Below, piece after piece: positions 34,519 through 44,800 of a stretch of DNA of 64,000 bases. Under the pieces are notes generated by a model. It did not search any database. It was not told where the DNA came from and saw nothing but the letters and a program-made list of their open reading frames with translations. How positions within the stretch are numbered: position 1 is the first letter of the stretch; each line of letters begins with the position of its first letter. The translations under genes and the position numbers were made by a program. This stretch comes from Sphingomonas sp. 28-63-12. Lineage in GTDB: Bacteria > Pseudomonadota > Alphaproteobacteria > Sphingomonadales > Sphingomonadaceae. The stretch spans positions 1 to 64,000 of the forward strand of contig NCGD01000008.1 in the NCBI GenBank assembly GCA_002281535.1, in the 5' to 3' direction.

Positions 34519-35924
34519 TCGAGCGGTTCGACCTGTGCATCCTGGGCGCGGGCTCGGGCGGGCTGTCGGTGGCAGCGGGGGCGGCGCAACTGGGGATGAA
34601 GGTCGCGTTGCTCGAGCCGGGCGCGATGGGCGGCGATTGCCTCAACAGCGGGTGTGTGCCGTCAAAGGCGCTGCTCGCGGCGGGCAAGGCGGCGCATGCG
34701 GGGCAAGCGGCGGCGACGTTCGGGGTGTCCTACGATCCGCCCCGCGTCGATTTCGGCGCGGTGAAGGATCATGTCGCGGGGGTGATTGAGACGATTGCGC
34801 CGGTCGATAGCCAGGAGCGGTTCGAAGGGCTTGGCTGCACCGTTATCCGCGCGGCGGGCAAGTTCGTGGATCGAAGGACAGTTGAGGCCGATGGCCGCCG
34901 CATCCGGGCGCGCCGCTTCGTCATCGCCACCGGCAGCCGCGCGGGCGTGCCACCGATCCCCGGGCTGGCCGACGGGCCATATCTGACCAACGAGACGATC
35001 TTTTCCTTACGCGAGCGGCCCGAGCATCTGATCATCATCGGCGGCGGCGCGATCGGCTGCGAGATGGCGCAGGCGCATCGGCGGCTGGGCTGTGCGGTGA
35101 CGATCGTCGATCTCGGGCCGATATTGCCGCGCGACGATGCCGATCTGGTCGATATCGTCCGGCAGACGCTGATGGGTGAGGGCATCGCCATCATCGAACG
35201 CGCGACAATCGAGCGGGTCGAGCATGACGCGGGCACGGTCCGGCTGGTGCTGGGCGACGGGCAGACTGTCGAGGGATCGCATCTGCTGGTCGCGGCCGGG
35301 CGGACGCCAACCGTTGAGGGGCTGGGGCTGGAGGCGGCAGGCGTCAGCTATTCCAAAAAGGGCATCGCCGTCGATCCGCGTCGCCGCACGACCAACAAAC
35401 GCATCTTCGCGATCGGCGATTGCCGCGAAGGGCCGCAATTCACCCACAGCGCCGGCTATGAGGCCGGCATCGTCATCCAGAACGCGCTGTTCCGCATCCC
35501 TGCCAAGGTGCATTATGCCGCCTTGCCCTGGGTGACCTTCACAGACCCCGAACTCGCGCAAGTCGGGTTGACCGAGGCGGCGGCGAAGGCGGCGCACGGC
35601 GACGACGTCCGCATCCTTCACTGGCGCTTCGACGAGAATGACCGCGCGCAGGCCGAAAAGCGGACAGAGGGCATGGCCAAGGTCGTGCTCGTGAAGGGCA
35701 AGGTTGCGGGCGCGTCGATCGCCGGGCCGAACGCGGGCGAGCTGATCCAGACCTGGACGCTGGCGATCACCGCCAAGCTCAGCCTGCGCCAGATTACCGG
35801 CATCATCGCGCCCTACCCGACCTATGCCGAGATCAACAAAAGACTGGCGAGCTCGGCCTATACCGCCAGCCTGTTCAGCGACCGAACGCGGACGCTGGTG
35901 CGCTTTTTGCGCTGGTTCGGGTGA
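34515..35924 (+). CDS. FAD-dependent pyridine nucleotide-disulfide oxidoreductase (mercuric reductase/Lpd-like)
   Basis: 469 residues. The FAD-binding GAGSGGLSVAAGAAQLG at residue ~10, the redox-active pair in GGDCLNSGCVPSKALL near residue 40, the NAD-binding GGGAIGCEMAQAHRRLG, the second FAD motif RIFAIGDC and a C-terminal dimerisation domain (WVTFTDPELAQVGLTEAAA). It lacks the HxxE pair of true dihydrolipoamide dehydrogenase (the end reads APYPTYAEINKR), so it belongs with the mercuric-reductase-like proteins that accompany VTT genes. Not a real MerA: the C-terminal vicinal Cys pair is absent. Confidence 0.9.
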   Translation: MIERFDLCILGAGSGGLSVAAGAAQLGMKVALLEPGAMGGDCLNSGCVPSKALLAAGKAAHAGQAAATFGVSYDPPRVDFGAVKDHVAGVIETIAPVDSQERFEGLGCTVIRAAGKFVDRRTVEADGRRIRARRFVIATGSRAGVPPIPGLADGPYLTNETIFSLRERPEHLIIIGGGAIGCEMAQAHRRLGCAVTIVDLGPILPRDDADLVDIVRQTLMGEGIAIIERATIERVEHDAGTVRLVLGDGQTVEGSHLLVAAGRTPTVEGLGLEAAGVSYSKKGIAVDPRRRTTNKRIFAIGDCREGPQFTHSAGYEAGIVIQNALFRIPAKVHYAALPWVTFTDPELAQVGLTEAAAKAAHGDDVRILHWRFDENDRAQAEKRTEGMAKVVLVKGKVAGASIAGPNAGELIQTWTLAITAKLSLRQITGIIAPYPTYAEINKRLASSAYTASLFSDRTRTLVRFLRWFG

Positions 35925-35961
35925 GCTAACAAAGACCAATTGAGACGTGATAGGGGTGAGA

Positions 35962-38900
35962 ATGTCGGGATATCGGGGGTTATTGGCGGGCGCGGCGCTG
36001 GTCGCGACGGTTACGGTGGCAAGCCCAGCCTGCGCGCAGCTGGCCGGGCTGAAGATCACCGTGGTCGACGAAGCCACCGGCGCCCCCGTCGCCGACGCGG
36101 ATGTCATCGTGACCAATGCCGAGATCGGATTCGACCGCACCGTCCGCACCGATGGGCAGGGGCAGCTGGTGCTCGACGGTCTGTCGACGGCGGGCAGCTA
36201 CAGCGTCCGGCTCGCCGATGCCGATCCGGAAACCGGATCAGTGCCGCTGGCGCTGCGGTCGAACTTCACCCAGTCGGTCACCCTGCGCCGCGCCGAAGCC
36301 GCGATCGTCGTGACGGGCACGCGCGCGACTTCGGGCGTCAACACCGTCAATGCCGAAGTGTCGGGCACGCTGTCGGCCAAGGAACTGCGCGACCTGCCGA
36401 TCGAAGGCCGCGATGTCATCTCGGCGCTGATCCGGCTGCCCAATGTCGTGCCGTCGACGGGGTTTTTCTCAGAAGCGCCGACCGTCTCGATCAACGGCGC
36501 GAACGGGCTGTTCACCAATTACCTGATCGACGGGCTCGACAATAACGAGAATTTTCTCGGCGGGCAGAAATTCCCGACGCCGCTCAGCGCCGCTGCCGAC
36601 GTCACCGTGCTCAGCAACAATTTTTCCGCCGAATTTGGGCGCACCGCCAATGGCATCGTCAACGTCACGTCAAAGGGCGGCGGCAATGAGGTGAAGGGCG
36701 ACGCCTATGTCCTCTACCGCCCCGGCCGCCCCATCGACAGCGCCTCGCCGTTTCCGCGCCGCGACCTGACCGGCAACCCGGTTGGCGACAGTTTCAGCCG
36801 GGTGCAGGCGGGCGGATCGATCGGCGGGCCGATCGTGCGCGACAAGACCTTCATCTACGCAGCGCTCGAATATACCCGCGATATCAACGACAATGTCGTC
36901 GATTCGCCCGCGCTCGGCATCACCGGCGCGGTGCGGGGGATCAACACCTTTTACCTCGGTTCGCTCCGCATCGATCACAAGCTGACCGACGACTGGTCGC
37001 TCAGCGCGCGCTTCAACTACGGCGATGTCGCGATCGAGCGGCCGGGCGGGAGTCTGGGCGGCGGCAATGTCAGCTTTCCCTCATCCGGATCGTTCGAAGT
37101 CCGCAAATCGACGCTCGCCGCGCTGACAGCGGTCTATCGCGGCGATCGGCTGACCTATCAGGGCAGCTTCCAGTACAGCCGTTTCGACTGGCCCTTTGCG
37201 CGCGCCCGCGCTGGCGGCCCGCAAGTGACCGCGCTTGGGCCGACCGGCCTGACGGTCGCGGTGGTGGGCGATCCGGGCTATGTCTTCAATGAAACCGAGA
37301 ACAGCTACCAGACCCAGCATAAGCTCACGCTCGACCTGGGCGATCACCGGCTCAAGATCGGCGGCGAGTTTCTCCACAGCGATTTCGCGCTGGCGGGGGG
37401 CGGAAACCCGAACGGCAATTACACCGTGCGGCTGACGCAGGCGCAGCTCGATTCGCTACGCCCGCGCGGGTTGGCGCTGGGCGCGCAGGATATCCTGTCG
37501 CTCAACCCCGTCGTCGCCAATTACGGCGTCGAAATCCGCCCCGCGACTTTCGGCACCGGGCAAAGCCAGGTGAATGCCTATGTCGAGGATGAATGGCAGC
37601 TCCGGCCAAACCTGACCGCGACGCTGGGCCTGCGCTGGGATTATGATTCGTTGTCGGCGCAAGGCGGCAATGGCGGCGATTTCAACAATATCGCGCCGCG
37701 CTTTGCGGTGAACTACCAACCCGATGCCAAATCGGCGATCCGCTTCGGCGTGGGGCTCTATTACGACAAGATTCCCTATGCGATCATCTCCGACGCGCTC
37801 CAGCGCTCGACCACCAGCCCGGCGTTCGTGGGACAACTCAACCAATTGGTGGCGCTCGGCATCCTGCCCGCCAATACCAACATCGCGGCGGCGACCTTTG
37901 ACGGCAATCTGACGGTCAACCCCGCCTGCACCATCGTCGCCACCTGCCCGCCCGCCTCAAGCGTGGCTGGCCTGCGCGACACGACGTCGAGCGACGAAAT
38001 CCGCATCCGCAACCCGCGCGGCTATGACAATCCCTACAGCCTGCAATTGACGCTGGGCTATCAGCGCGAAGTAGCGACCAATTTCACCGCCAAGGTCGAT
38101 CTGATCTATAACCGGTCGTACAATCTGGTCCGGTTGCGCGACCTGAATGCGCCTGCGCCCTTTACCCCCAATGCCGCCGCGCTGACCGACGCCAACATCG
38201 CCGCGCTCAGGGCCGCCCCGACCAACGCCGCCCGGCTGGCGCTCGCGCAGACCCTGGGGCTGGTCCGCTCGCAGGCCGCCGCCGATGCCACCCGCCCGGT
38301 CGCGCCGGTCGCTGGCGGGGCACGGCAGATCACCGTGTCCGAAACCGGCGGCACCTCCGAATATCAGGCGCTCAACGTTCAGCTGATCAAGGAAAGGGGC
38401 AGCGACTGGTTCGCCGGTCGGTTGAGCTACACGCTGTCGCGGCTCAGGAACGACACCGACGACATCAACTTCCGCGCGTCGAACGGCAATGATTTTGCGA
38501 GCGAATATGGCCCCTCGGTCAATGATCGCACCCATGTGATTTCGGCGACGGCCTATCTCTATCCGATCGAGGGCCTGACCTTTACCGCGACGGGCTTGTT
38601 TCAATCAGGCCAGCCGGTCAATCTGGTCCCCGACGCGAGCATTTTCGGGACGCAGGATTTGAACGGCAGCGGTTTTTCCTTCGGCCAGCAATATGTCGGG
38701 AACGCCAACCGCTATCCGGGTGAGGGGCGCAATTCGGGACGGCTCGGCTGGTCGCGCACGGTCGATCTGGGGCTTCGCTATCAGGTGCCGATCCTCAACC
38801 GAGGGCTGACGCTGTCGGCGGATATCTTCAACCTATTCAACGCCAACAATCTGTCGGGCTTCGCCAACGCGGCGACGACTTCCAACCAGGTGCAGTTCGG

Positions 38901-38976
38901 TGGCGGCGCGCCTTTTGTCCAGCGCAATGCCGGGCCGCCGCGCCAGTTCCAGTTCGGCGCGAGCTGGTCGTTTTGA
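35962..38976 (+). CDS. TonB-dependent receptor, Oar-like, with carboxypeptidase-regulatory N-domain
   Basis: 1004 residues from ATG 35962, chosen over GTG 35947 because AGGGGTGAG precedes it. A signal peptide ends at ASPACA. A CarboxypepD_reg-like Ig fold follows (GLKITVVDEATGAPVADADV), then the plug (TVSINGANGLFTNYLIDGLDNNENFLGG, VTVLSNNFSAEFGRTANGIVNVTSKGGGNE) and a 22-strand-type barrel ending in the aromatic FQFGASWSF. It would import a large or peptide-like substrate across the outer membrane using TonB energy. It starts 37 bp after the oxidoreductase gene. The substrate is unknown. Confidence 0.93.
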   Translation: MSGYRGLLAGAALVATVTVASPACAQLAGLKITVVDEATGAPVADADVIVTNAEIGFDRTVRTDGQGQLVLDGLSTAGSYSVRLADADPETGSVPLALRSNFTQSVTLRRAEAAIVVTGTRATSGVNTVNAEVSGTLSAKELRDLPIEGRDVISALIRLPNVVPSTGFFSEAPTVSINGANGLFTNYLIDGLDNNENFLGGQKFPTPLSAAADVTVLSNNFSAEFGRTANGIVNVTSKGGGNEVKGDAYVLYRPGRPIDSASPFPRRDLTGNPVGDSFSRVQAGGSIGGPIVRDKTFIYAALEYTRDINDNVVDSPALGITGAVRGINTFYLGSLRIDHKLTDDWSLSARFNYGDVAIERPGGSLGGGNVSFPSSGSFEVRKSTLAALTAVYRGDRLTYQGSFQYSRFDWPFARARAGGPQVTALGPTGLTVAVVGDPGYVFNETENSYQTQHKLTLDLGDHRLKIGGEFLHSDFALAGGGNPNGNYTVRLTQAQLDSLRPRGLALGAQDILSLNPVVANYGVEIRPATFGTGQSQVNAYVEDEWQLRPNLTATLGLRWDYDSLSAQGGNGGDFNNIAPRFAVNYQPDAKSAIRFGVGLYYDKIPYAIISDALQRSTTSPAFVGQLNQLVALGILPANTNIAAATFDGNLTVNPACTIVATCPPASSVAGLRDTTSSDEIRIRNPRGYDNPYSLQLTLGYQREVATNFTAKVDLIYNRSYNLVRLRDLNAPAPFTPNAAALTDANIAALRAAPTNAARLALAQTLGLVRSQAAADATRPVAPVAGGARQITVSETGGTSEYQALNVQLIKERGSDWFAGRLSYTLSRLRNDTDDINFRASNGNDFASEYGPSVNDRTHVISATAYLYPIEGLTFTATGLFQSGQPVNLVPDASIFGTQDLNGSGFSFGQQYVGNANRYPGEGRNSGRLGWSRTVDLGLRYQVPILNRGLTLSADIFNLFNANNLSGFANAATTSNQVQFGGGAPFVQRNAGPPRQFQFGASWSF

Positions 38977-38989
38977 TGGGCGACCTCTG

Positions 38990-40264
38990 ATGGACTGGGG
39001 ATTGCTGCCCAATCTGCGTAGTTTGATCGGTCTATTTGTTATCATCGGGCTGTGCGCGGCGCTGAGTGAACGGCGTGGGAGCCTGCCCGGCTGGCGCTGG
39101 ATCGCTGGCGCGGTGGGGTTGCAGTTCGCGCTTGGGCTGGTGCTGGTCAAGGCACCGCCGGTCTGGGCCGCGCTGGCGGCGGCGAATGAGGGCCTGTCGG
39201 TACTGCAAACCGCGACCGACAAGGGGTCGCGCTACATGTTCGGCTATCTCGCCGGGGGTGACTTGCCCTTCGCGGTCAAACCCGGCGCGCCGCCGCCCTT
39301 GATCATCGCGTTCCAGATCCTGCCGCTGGTGATCGTCACATCGGCACTTGCCTCTCTGCTGTGGCATTGGGGCATCTTGAAGCGCGTGGCGCAGGGGCTG
39401 GGCTGGATGCTCGAGCGAACGCTCGGGATCGGCGGCGCGGTTGCGCTCAATGCGGGTGGCAATGTCTTTCTTGGCGTGGTGGAGGCTCCGCTGATCGTCC
39501 GCGCCTATCTGCTCCATATGAGCCGCGCGGAAATTTTCGCGGTGATGGCGATGGGAATGTCGACGGTGTCGGGCGTGGTCCTGGTACTGTACAGCCAGAC
39601 CCTGAAGCTCGTTGTCGACAACGCTTTCGGCCATATCATTACAGCGTCGCTGATCTCGCTGCCAGCCACCCTGCTGGTCGCGCGCCTGCTCATTCCCGGC
39701 GACGGGGCGACCCCGGCCGACCGAACCGACGAAGACCTGAAGTTCGACAACAGCATTGATGCGCTGATCCGCGGCACGATGGACGGGTTGCAACTGTTCC
39801 TCGCGATCATCGCGGTGCTGATCGTGGTATTCGCTTTGGTCGCGCTCAGCGACGATATCCTTGGCCTGGCGCCCGATATCTGGGGGGCACCGCTGACGCT
39901 GCAACGCCTGTTCGGCTGGATCTTCGCGCCAATGATGTGGCTGTTGGGGGTGCCCTTGGCGGAAGCGCAGACGGCCGGCGCGCTGATGGGCACCAAGGCG
40001 ATCCTCAACGAATATGTCGCCTATCAGCAGATGGCGGCGCTGGGCCCCGATGCGTTGTCGATCCGAGGCAAGCTGATTACCGTTTATGCGCTGTGCGGCT
40101 TTGCCAACCTGGCGAGCATCGGGCTTGGTGTCTCGACACTCTCGACGCTCTGCCCGGCGCGGCGCGGCGAATTTGCCGCGCTTGGCTTCAAAAGCTGGCT
40201 TGCCGGCAATCTCAGCACGATGATGGTGGGGGCGGTGATCGGCGTACTCACGCTCGGCGCGTAA
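38990..40264 (+). CDS. NupC-type concentrative nucleoside transporter
   Basis: 424 residues from ATG 38990 (MDWGLLPNLRSLIGLFVIIGLCAAL); the frame is open from 38900 inside the receptor gene but that part is a shadow. Conserved CNT motifs are GYLAGG near residue 80, ALNAGGNVFLGVVEAPLIVRAYL, MSRAEIFAVMAMGMSTVSGVVL, KAILNEYVAY and LCGFANLASIG. It should bring in nucleosides with Na+ or H+. It lies 13 bp after the TonB-dependent receptor and may be co-transcribed with it. Confidence 0.93.
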   Translation: MDWGLLPNLRSLIGLFVIIGLCAALSERRGSLPGWRWIAGAVGLQFALGLVLVKAPPVWAALAAANEGLSVLQTATDKGSRYMFGYLAGGDLPFAVKPGAPPPLIIAFQILPLVIVTSALASLLWHWGILKRVAQGLGWMLERTLGIGGAVALNAGGNVFLGVVEAPLIVRAYLLHMSRAEIFAVMAMGMSTVSGVVLVLYSQTLKLVVDNAFGHIITASLISLPATLLVARLLIPGDGATPADRTDEDLKFDNSIDALIRGTMDGLQLFLAIIAVLIVVFALVALSDDILGLAPDIWGAPLTLQRLFGWIFAPMMWLLGVPLAEAQTAGALMGTKAILNEYVAYQQMAALGPDALSIRGKLITVYALCGFANLASIGLGVSTLSTLCPARRGEFAALGFKSWLAGNLSTMMVGAVIGVLTLGA

Positions 40265-40282
40265 CGAGAGTATAGCCGCGCG

Positions 40283-40894
40283 ATGTTCGACACTCGCTTG
40301 CGCCCCCTGATCGATCCGCCGCTCAACCGCGCCGCGACCCTCTTGGTGCGAATCGGGGTAACGCCCAATGCGCTGAGCATCGTCGGTGGCATCGCCGGAA
40401 TCGCGGCGGGTGTGGCGATCGGGTTCGGGCGGTTCGGGATGGGCTTCGCGCTGATCATCGTCAGCCGCTTGTGCGACGGGCTCGATGGCCCGGTGGCGCG
40501 GCAGACGCGCAGCAGCGACCTGGGTGGCTATCTCGATGTGCTGTGCGATTATGCCTTTTACACGGCGGTGCCGCTCGGCTTCGCTTTCGCTCAGCCGCAA
40601 TGGGCGCTTCCGGCAGCCTGCCTGCTCGGCGGGTTCCTGATGGCGTCGACCAGCTTTCTGGGCTTCGCGACGCTGGCTGCCAAGCGCGGGCTGGAGACAG
40701 AAGCCCAAGGCAAAAAGAGCTTCTTCTATTTGGGTGGGCTAGCCGAAGGCGCGGAGACGATCGCGGTACTGACGCTCTCAGCGTTGGTCCCGGCGTGGTT
40801 TCCCGTGCTCGCTTATGGCTATGCGCTTGTCTGCGCGGCGACGGTGGTGGGCCGGGTCGCCATCGCCGCCCGCATGCTGGGCGAACAGGGATGA
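40283..40894 (+). CDS. CDP-alcohol phosphatidyltransferase family protein
   Basis: 203 residues, several membrane helices, and the full catalytic signature D-x2-DG-x2-AR-x8-9-G-x3-D-x3-D seen as DGLDGPVARQ...GGYLDVLCD around residues 70-95. The family joins a CDP-linked lipid head group to an alcohol such as glycerol phosphate, serine or inositol phosphate at the inner membrane. The acceptor cannot be told from sequence alone. Its stop overlaps the next start (ATGA), linking it to another lipid-type enzyme. Confidence 0.9.
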   Translation: MFDTRLRPLIDPPLNRAATLLVRIGVTPNALSIVGGIAGIAAGVAIGFGRFGMGFALIIVSRLCDGLDGPVARQTRSSDLGGYLDVLCDYAFYTAVPLGFAFAQPQWALPAACLLGGFLMASTSFLGFATLAAKRGLETEAQGKKSFFYLGGLAEGAETIAVLTLSALVPAWFPVLAYGYALVCAATVVGRVAIAARMLGEQG

Positions 40895-41682
40895 GCCAGA
40901 TTGGCCTGATCCGCTTTGGCATCTTTCTCGTCGTCTTCGCCGTCTTTGCTCTGCTTGAACGCCGCTATCCGGCACGCCAGTGGCGCACGACGATGCGCCA
41001 GCGCTGGCTGAGCCATGGCGCGCTTGGCGGGCTTAGCCTCATCATCCCCAGCTTGGTGTTGCGCCTGATCCCGATCCTCGCCGCTGTCGGTGCGGCGGGC
41101 TGGGCGGCGCGCGCGCATTTCGGGCTGTTGCATTGGCTGGGGCTGCCCGCGCTTATCGCCATCCCTGCCGCCATCCTGCTGATGGATCTCGCGATCTATG
41201 GCCAGCACCGCGCGATGCACCGCTGGCCTTGGCTGTGGCGGCTGCATGCCGTCCACCACCACGACCATGATCTCGACGTGACCACCGCCCTGCGGTTCCA
41301 CCCCGCCGAAATCCTGCTGTCGACCCTTTACAAGGCAAGCGCCGCCGCGCTGCTCGGCGCGCCGCTGATCGCGATTGTCATCCATGAGACCTTGCTGTCG
41401 GCAATGGCGATTTTCAACCACGCCAATATCGCGCTGCCGGCGCGGGTAGAGCGGCTGGTCCAGCCGCTCCTCGTCACCCCGACGATGCATGTCCGCCATC
41501 ATTCGACGGTCCGCCAGGAGCATGACGCTAATTATGGCAATATGCTGAGCCTGTGGGACCGGCTGTTCGCCAGCTATTGCCCCGAGCCGCCCATGCCTGC
41601 CCCGTTCGCGATCGGCCTGGCGGAAACGCAGGCGCGCGGCGTGACCGGCCTGCGCTGGCTGATCGCCCTGCCCTTTCGGTAA
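40891..41682 (+). CDS. sterol desaturase / fatty acid hydroxylase family membrane protein (second)
   Basis: 263 residues from ATG 40891, which overlaps the preceding stop. His clusters: YGQHRAMHRWPWLWRLHAVHHHDHDLD, then HVRHHSTVRQEHDANYG. Three to four membrane segments precede and surround them. It is a di-iron membrane hydroxylase or desaturase acting on lipid. Translational coupling to the CDP-alcohol phosphatidyltransferase suggests membrane-lipid modification. It is not a close copy of the homologue at 22052. Confidence 0.9.
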   Translation: MSQIGLIRFGIFLVVFAVFALLERRYPARQWRTTMRQRWLSHGALGGLSLIIPSLVLRLIPILAAVGAAGWAARAHFGLLHWLGLPALIAIPAAILLMDLAIYGQHRAMHRWPWLWRLHAVHHHDHDLDVTTALRFHPAEILLSTLYKASAAALLGAPLIAIVIHETLLSAMAIFNHANIALPARVERLVQPLLVTPTMHVRHHSTVRQEHDANYGNMLSLWDRLFASYCPEPPMPAPFAIGLAETQARGVTGLRWLIALPFR

Positions 41683-41749
41683 GACATAATCTCGCCTCGC
41701 CCGCAATATAGCGGAGGCGCGCAAGGCCCGTCGCGCAGGCGCTGTGATC

Positions 41750-41793
41750 AAAAAAAGGGCCGCCGGGTGAGGATTGCTCCCCGCCCGGCGGCC
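41750..41793 (-). terminator. Rho-independent terminator of the autotransporter gene
   Basis: On the minus strand a perfect 10-bp stem (GGCCGCCGGG at 41784-41793 read in reverse, pairing with 41758-41767) with a 16-nt loop is followed by a run of seven T (plus-strand A at 41750-41756). It starts 20 nt beyond the autotransporter stop. Confidence 0.9.
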
Positions 41794-41812
41794 GATCCTC
41801 CCCCTGAAGGAT

Positions 41813-44800
41813 TTAGAAGCCGATCCGCAGATTGAGCGAGATCCGCTGTTCGCTCTGGCGGTTCGACAATCGCGCCTCACCCTGCAGGCCAAGCCGGACG
41901 TTGCTGGTCGGCCGGACATCGATGCCGGCGTTGACCAGCGACGTGAACGGCGCGAGGCGCGCACCCTGGATGGTGAAGGTGCCCGTGCCCGTCGGCGCGC
42001 CGCTGAATCGGTTAACACTGAGCGTGTCGAGATCGCCAAAGCTGAAGATCGCGCCACCGCCGATATAGGGCTCGACCACGCCACCAAGCGCATCGAACGG
42101 CCGCGAGATCCGGCCTTCCGCTGTCGCCGCATACAAGACGCGATGATCGCGCGCCACCTGAAGCGAAAGCCCGCCTGCACCCGTTTCATTAAAGGCATCG
42201 CGCTCAACGCCGGTAGCAGTGAAGCTTGCCTGCGGGGTGATGACCACCCCGCCGCTGCCCGCGATGCGATAGCCCAGCGCAGCGCCCGCCGAATAGCCGC
42301 GGGTCATGGTCTGGCCATCGGCGACGCCGAACTGGGTACCCCCGACGAACACGCTGCGGCGCGAGTTGATATCGCCGCTGAAGTAGCTGCCGATCACGCT
42401 GCCATAGAAGCGACCGTCATCGTAAGCGACATAGCCACCGCCCTGATAGAGCGTGCCGGTATTGCGCGATGTGCGGCTGCTGATCTGGGTTTCAACCTGG
42501 CTGACCGAGAAGGCACCACCAACCGTGACATTGCCCGATCGGATATCGATGCCACCAGCCACGCCCGCCGAATAGGTGCCGACCTTGGCCTGGCCGCTCT
42601 GGCCGTTGATCGTGCCATTGGCACCAAAGCCCTGCAGCCAGACACCGCCGCGCTTGTCGCTGACGCTGTCAGCGCTGCCGCTCGCGCCGGACAAGGTCGC
42701 CGCACCATCGAGCGGTGCGGTTGCCACCAGCGCCACCAGTGCCTGCTTGCCGCCGACCAGACCGGTCAGCAGATTAGCATCGCCGCCGCCGGAAGCACCG
42801 GTCGACAGCCGCTGACGCAGCAGATCGGTAAAGCCGGTGGTCGCGATGATGGTGGCCGAGCTGATGTCGCTGACCGATTCCCCAGAAATGCTGTCAAAAG
42901 TCGCCCGGCGGGTCGGCCCGTCCTGGTCGTTGATCGTGTTCAGTATCCCTGCCCAATTGTCCGACGCCATGAACGCGCCGCCGTTGAGCGCGCCGCCGAC
43001 TGCCATTTGGTTGCCCGAAGCGCCTGCCCCAAGGCCCGTGGTGAAATCGACCTGCTTGCGCAGCTCGAGCACCACCGAATTGGGGATGAGATCATAGCGC
43101 AGGCGCCATTGCAGATCGGCATTGTTGCCGATCGCGGCGAAGCTGCCGCCATTGGCAAAGGCACCGGTGAGTGCGGCCGCGCTGACCAGCACATAGTTTT
43201 GCGACAGCCGGTAGTTGGCAGTGGGATCGATCGTCCGCGTCGCCACGGTACCGCCGGTCAGCGCCGCCGCGCCGCTCACCCGGAGCTGATCGGCCGCGAA
43301 GTTGTTCGCCGCGCCGCCCAGATCAAAGGCGAGCGTGCCGCCGCTGACGGTCAGGCTGCCGGCGCTGAACGCCGCGATCGGCTGCGCGCTTGTACCAGGC
43401 GCGAAGGTCCCCGACGTCAGCGCCAGATTGCCCGCAATCGCTGCTCCACCGGTGAGCGTACCTCCCTGGATGCGGACCGATCCGGCCGTCGACCCGGTGA
43501 ACTGGGTCGTCCCGGCATTGAGGTTGATCCGTCCTGTCTGGGCCAGGTTGCTGGCGAGCGTGAAAGTCCCGGTGCCGTTCTTGTCGACATCACCGCTACC
43601 GGTGAGGGCGCCGCCAAAGCCGCTATCGGCATTAGTGCCGCCAATCACCAGGCGGCCGCTACCCAGCGCCAGCGTTCCCGTGCCGCCCAGCGCGCCGATC
43701 GTTTCGGTCTTGCCGGTCAGATCGAAGGTCGCGCCGCTGGCGATCTGAACCGCTGCGTTATCGGCGAGCCGTTCATTCGCGCCGAGCGCCAGCGTGCCGC
43801 CGTTGATCGCCACCGCCGTTGCCGCCGCCGTGCCATTCAGCGTCGAGGTGCCGCCAAGCTGGAACAGCGTTCCCGCGCCGAGATTGGCATTCACTGTCGC
43901 CCCGGTCAGCTGATATTGCGCTGCTGTCAGGCTACCGGTGCCGGCCAGCGTGCCTGCAAGCTGGACAATGCCGACGGTATCGAGATTGCCGCCCAGATTG
44001 AGCGTCGCCCCCGACGAAACCGCAACATTGGCCGCATCGGCCAGGCGGTTCGATGTGCCCAGCATCAAGGTGCCGCCCTGAACCTGCACTGCGGTTGCCG
44101 CTGCCGTGCCGTTCAGCGTCGAAACGCCACCCAGCTGGAACAGGCTGCCCGTACCGAGATTGGCGTTCACTGTTGCCCCGGTCAGCTGATATTGAGCCGC
44201 AGTGAGTGTGCCGGTGCCCGACAGCGTGCCCGCGAGCGCCAGCGATCCAACCGTGTCGGTAAAGGCGCCAAGCGCCAGCGTCGATCCGCTCGCCACCGAG
44301 ACCGCTGCGGTATCCGCAAGGCGATCGGCTGCACCGAGGACCAGCGTGCCGCCGGTGATCGCGACGACAGTCGCAGCCGCCGTGCCATTCAGCGTCGAGG
44401 TGCCGGAAAGCTGGTTGAGCGTGCCGGTGCCAAGGTTGCCGTTGATCGTCGCGCCGATCAGATCGTAGCTCGCGGCGGTCAGCGTACCGGTGCCCTGGAC
44501 GAGCTGGACCAGCGCCCCCTGAGCGCCACCTATCCGCGTGGAAGCCTGCGACCGGACGGGGTTGCTGTTGAGCGTGCCCGAAATGCTGGCCAGGCCAACG
44601 GTTTCGTCGAAGCCGCGCAGGTCAAGCGTCGCGCCCGATGCGATGCTGAGCGCGGCATTATTGGCCAGCCGCTCGCTGGCGCCAAGGGCGAGCGTGCCGC
44701 CATTGATGCGAACAGTGGCTGCAGCGGACGTTCCAAACAGTGTTGAGGTGCCAGACGTCTGCGTCAGGATACCGGTGCCGAGATTGGCATTAACGGTGCC

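Noticed and set aside
34515-35924. True mercuric reductase (merA)
   Set aside because: It lacks the C-terminal vicinal Cys pair and any mer neighbours; the CLNSGC pair alone is shared by the whole oxidoreductase family.
39032-40708. 558-codon minus-strand frame opposite the NupC and CDP-alcohol transferase genes
   Set aside because: Low-complexity charged composition (many Gln, Arg, His) and full overlap with two genes having conserved motifs.
41774-44746. 990-codon plus-strand open frame opposite the autotransporter
   Set aside because: Highly biased Arg/Ala/Gln composition with no domain; it mirrors the repetitive, stop-poor antisense of the Gly/Thr-rich autotransporter. Similar frames at 45617-53803 are rejected for the same reason.
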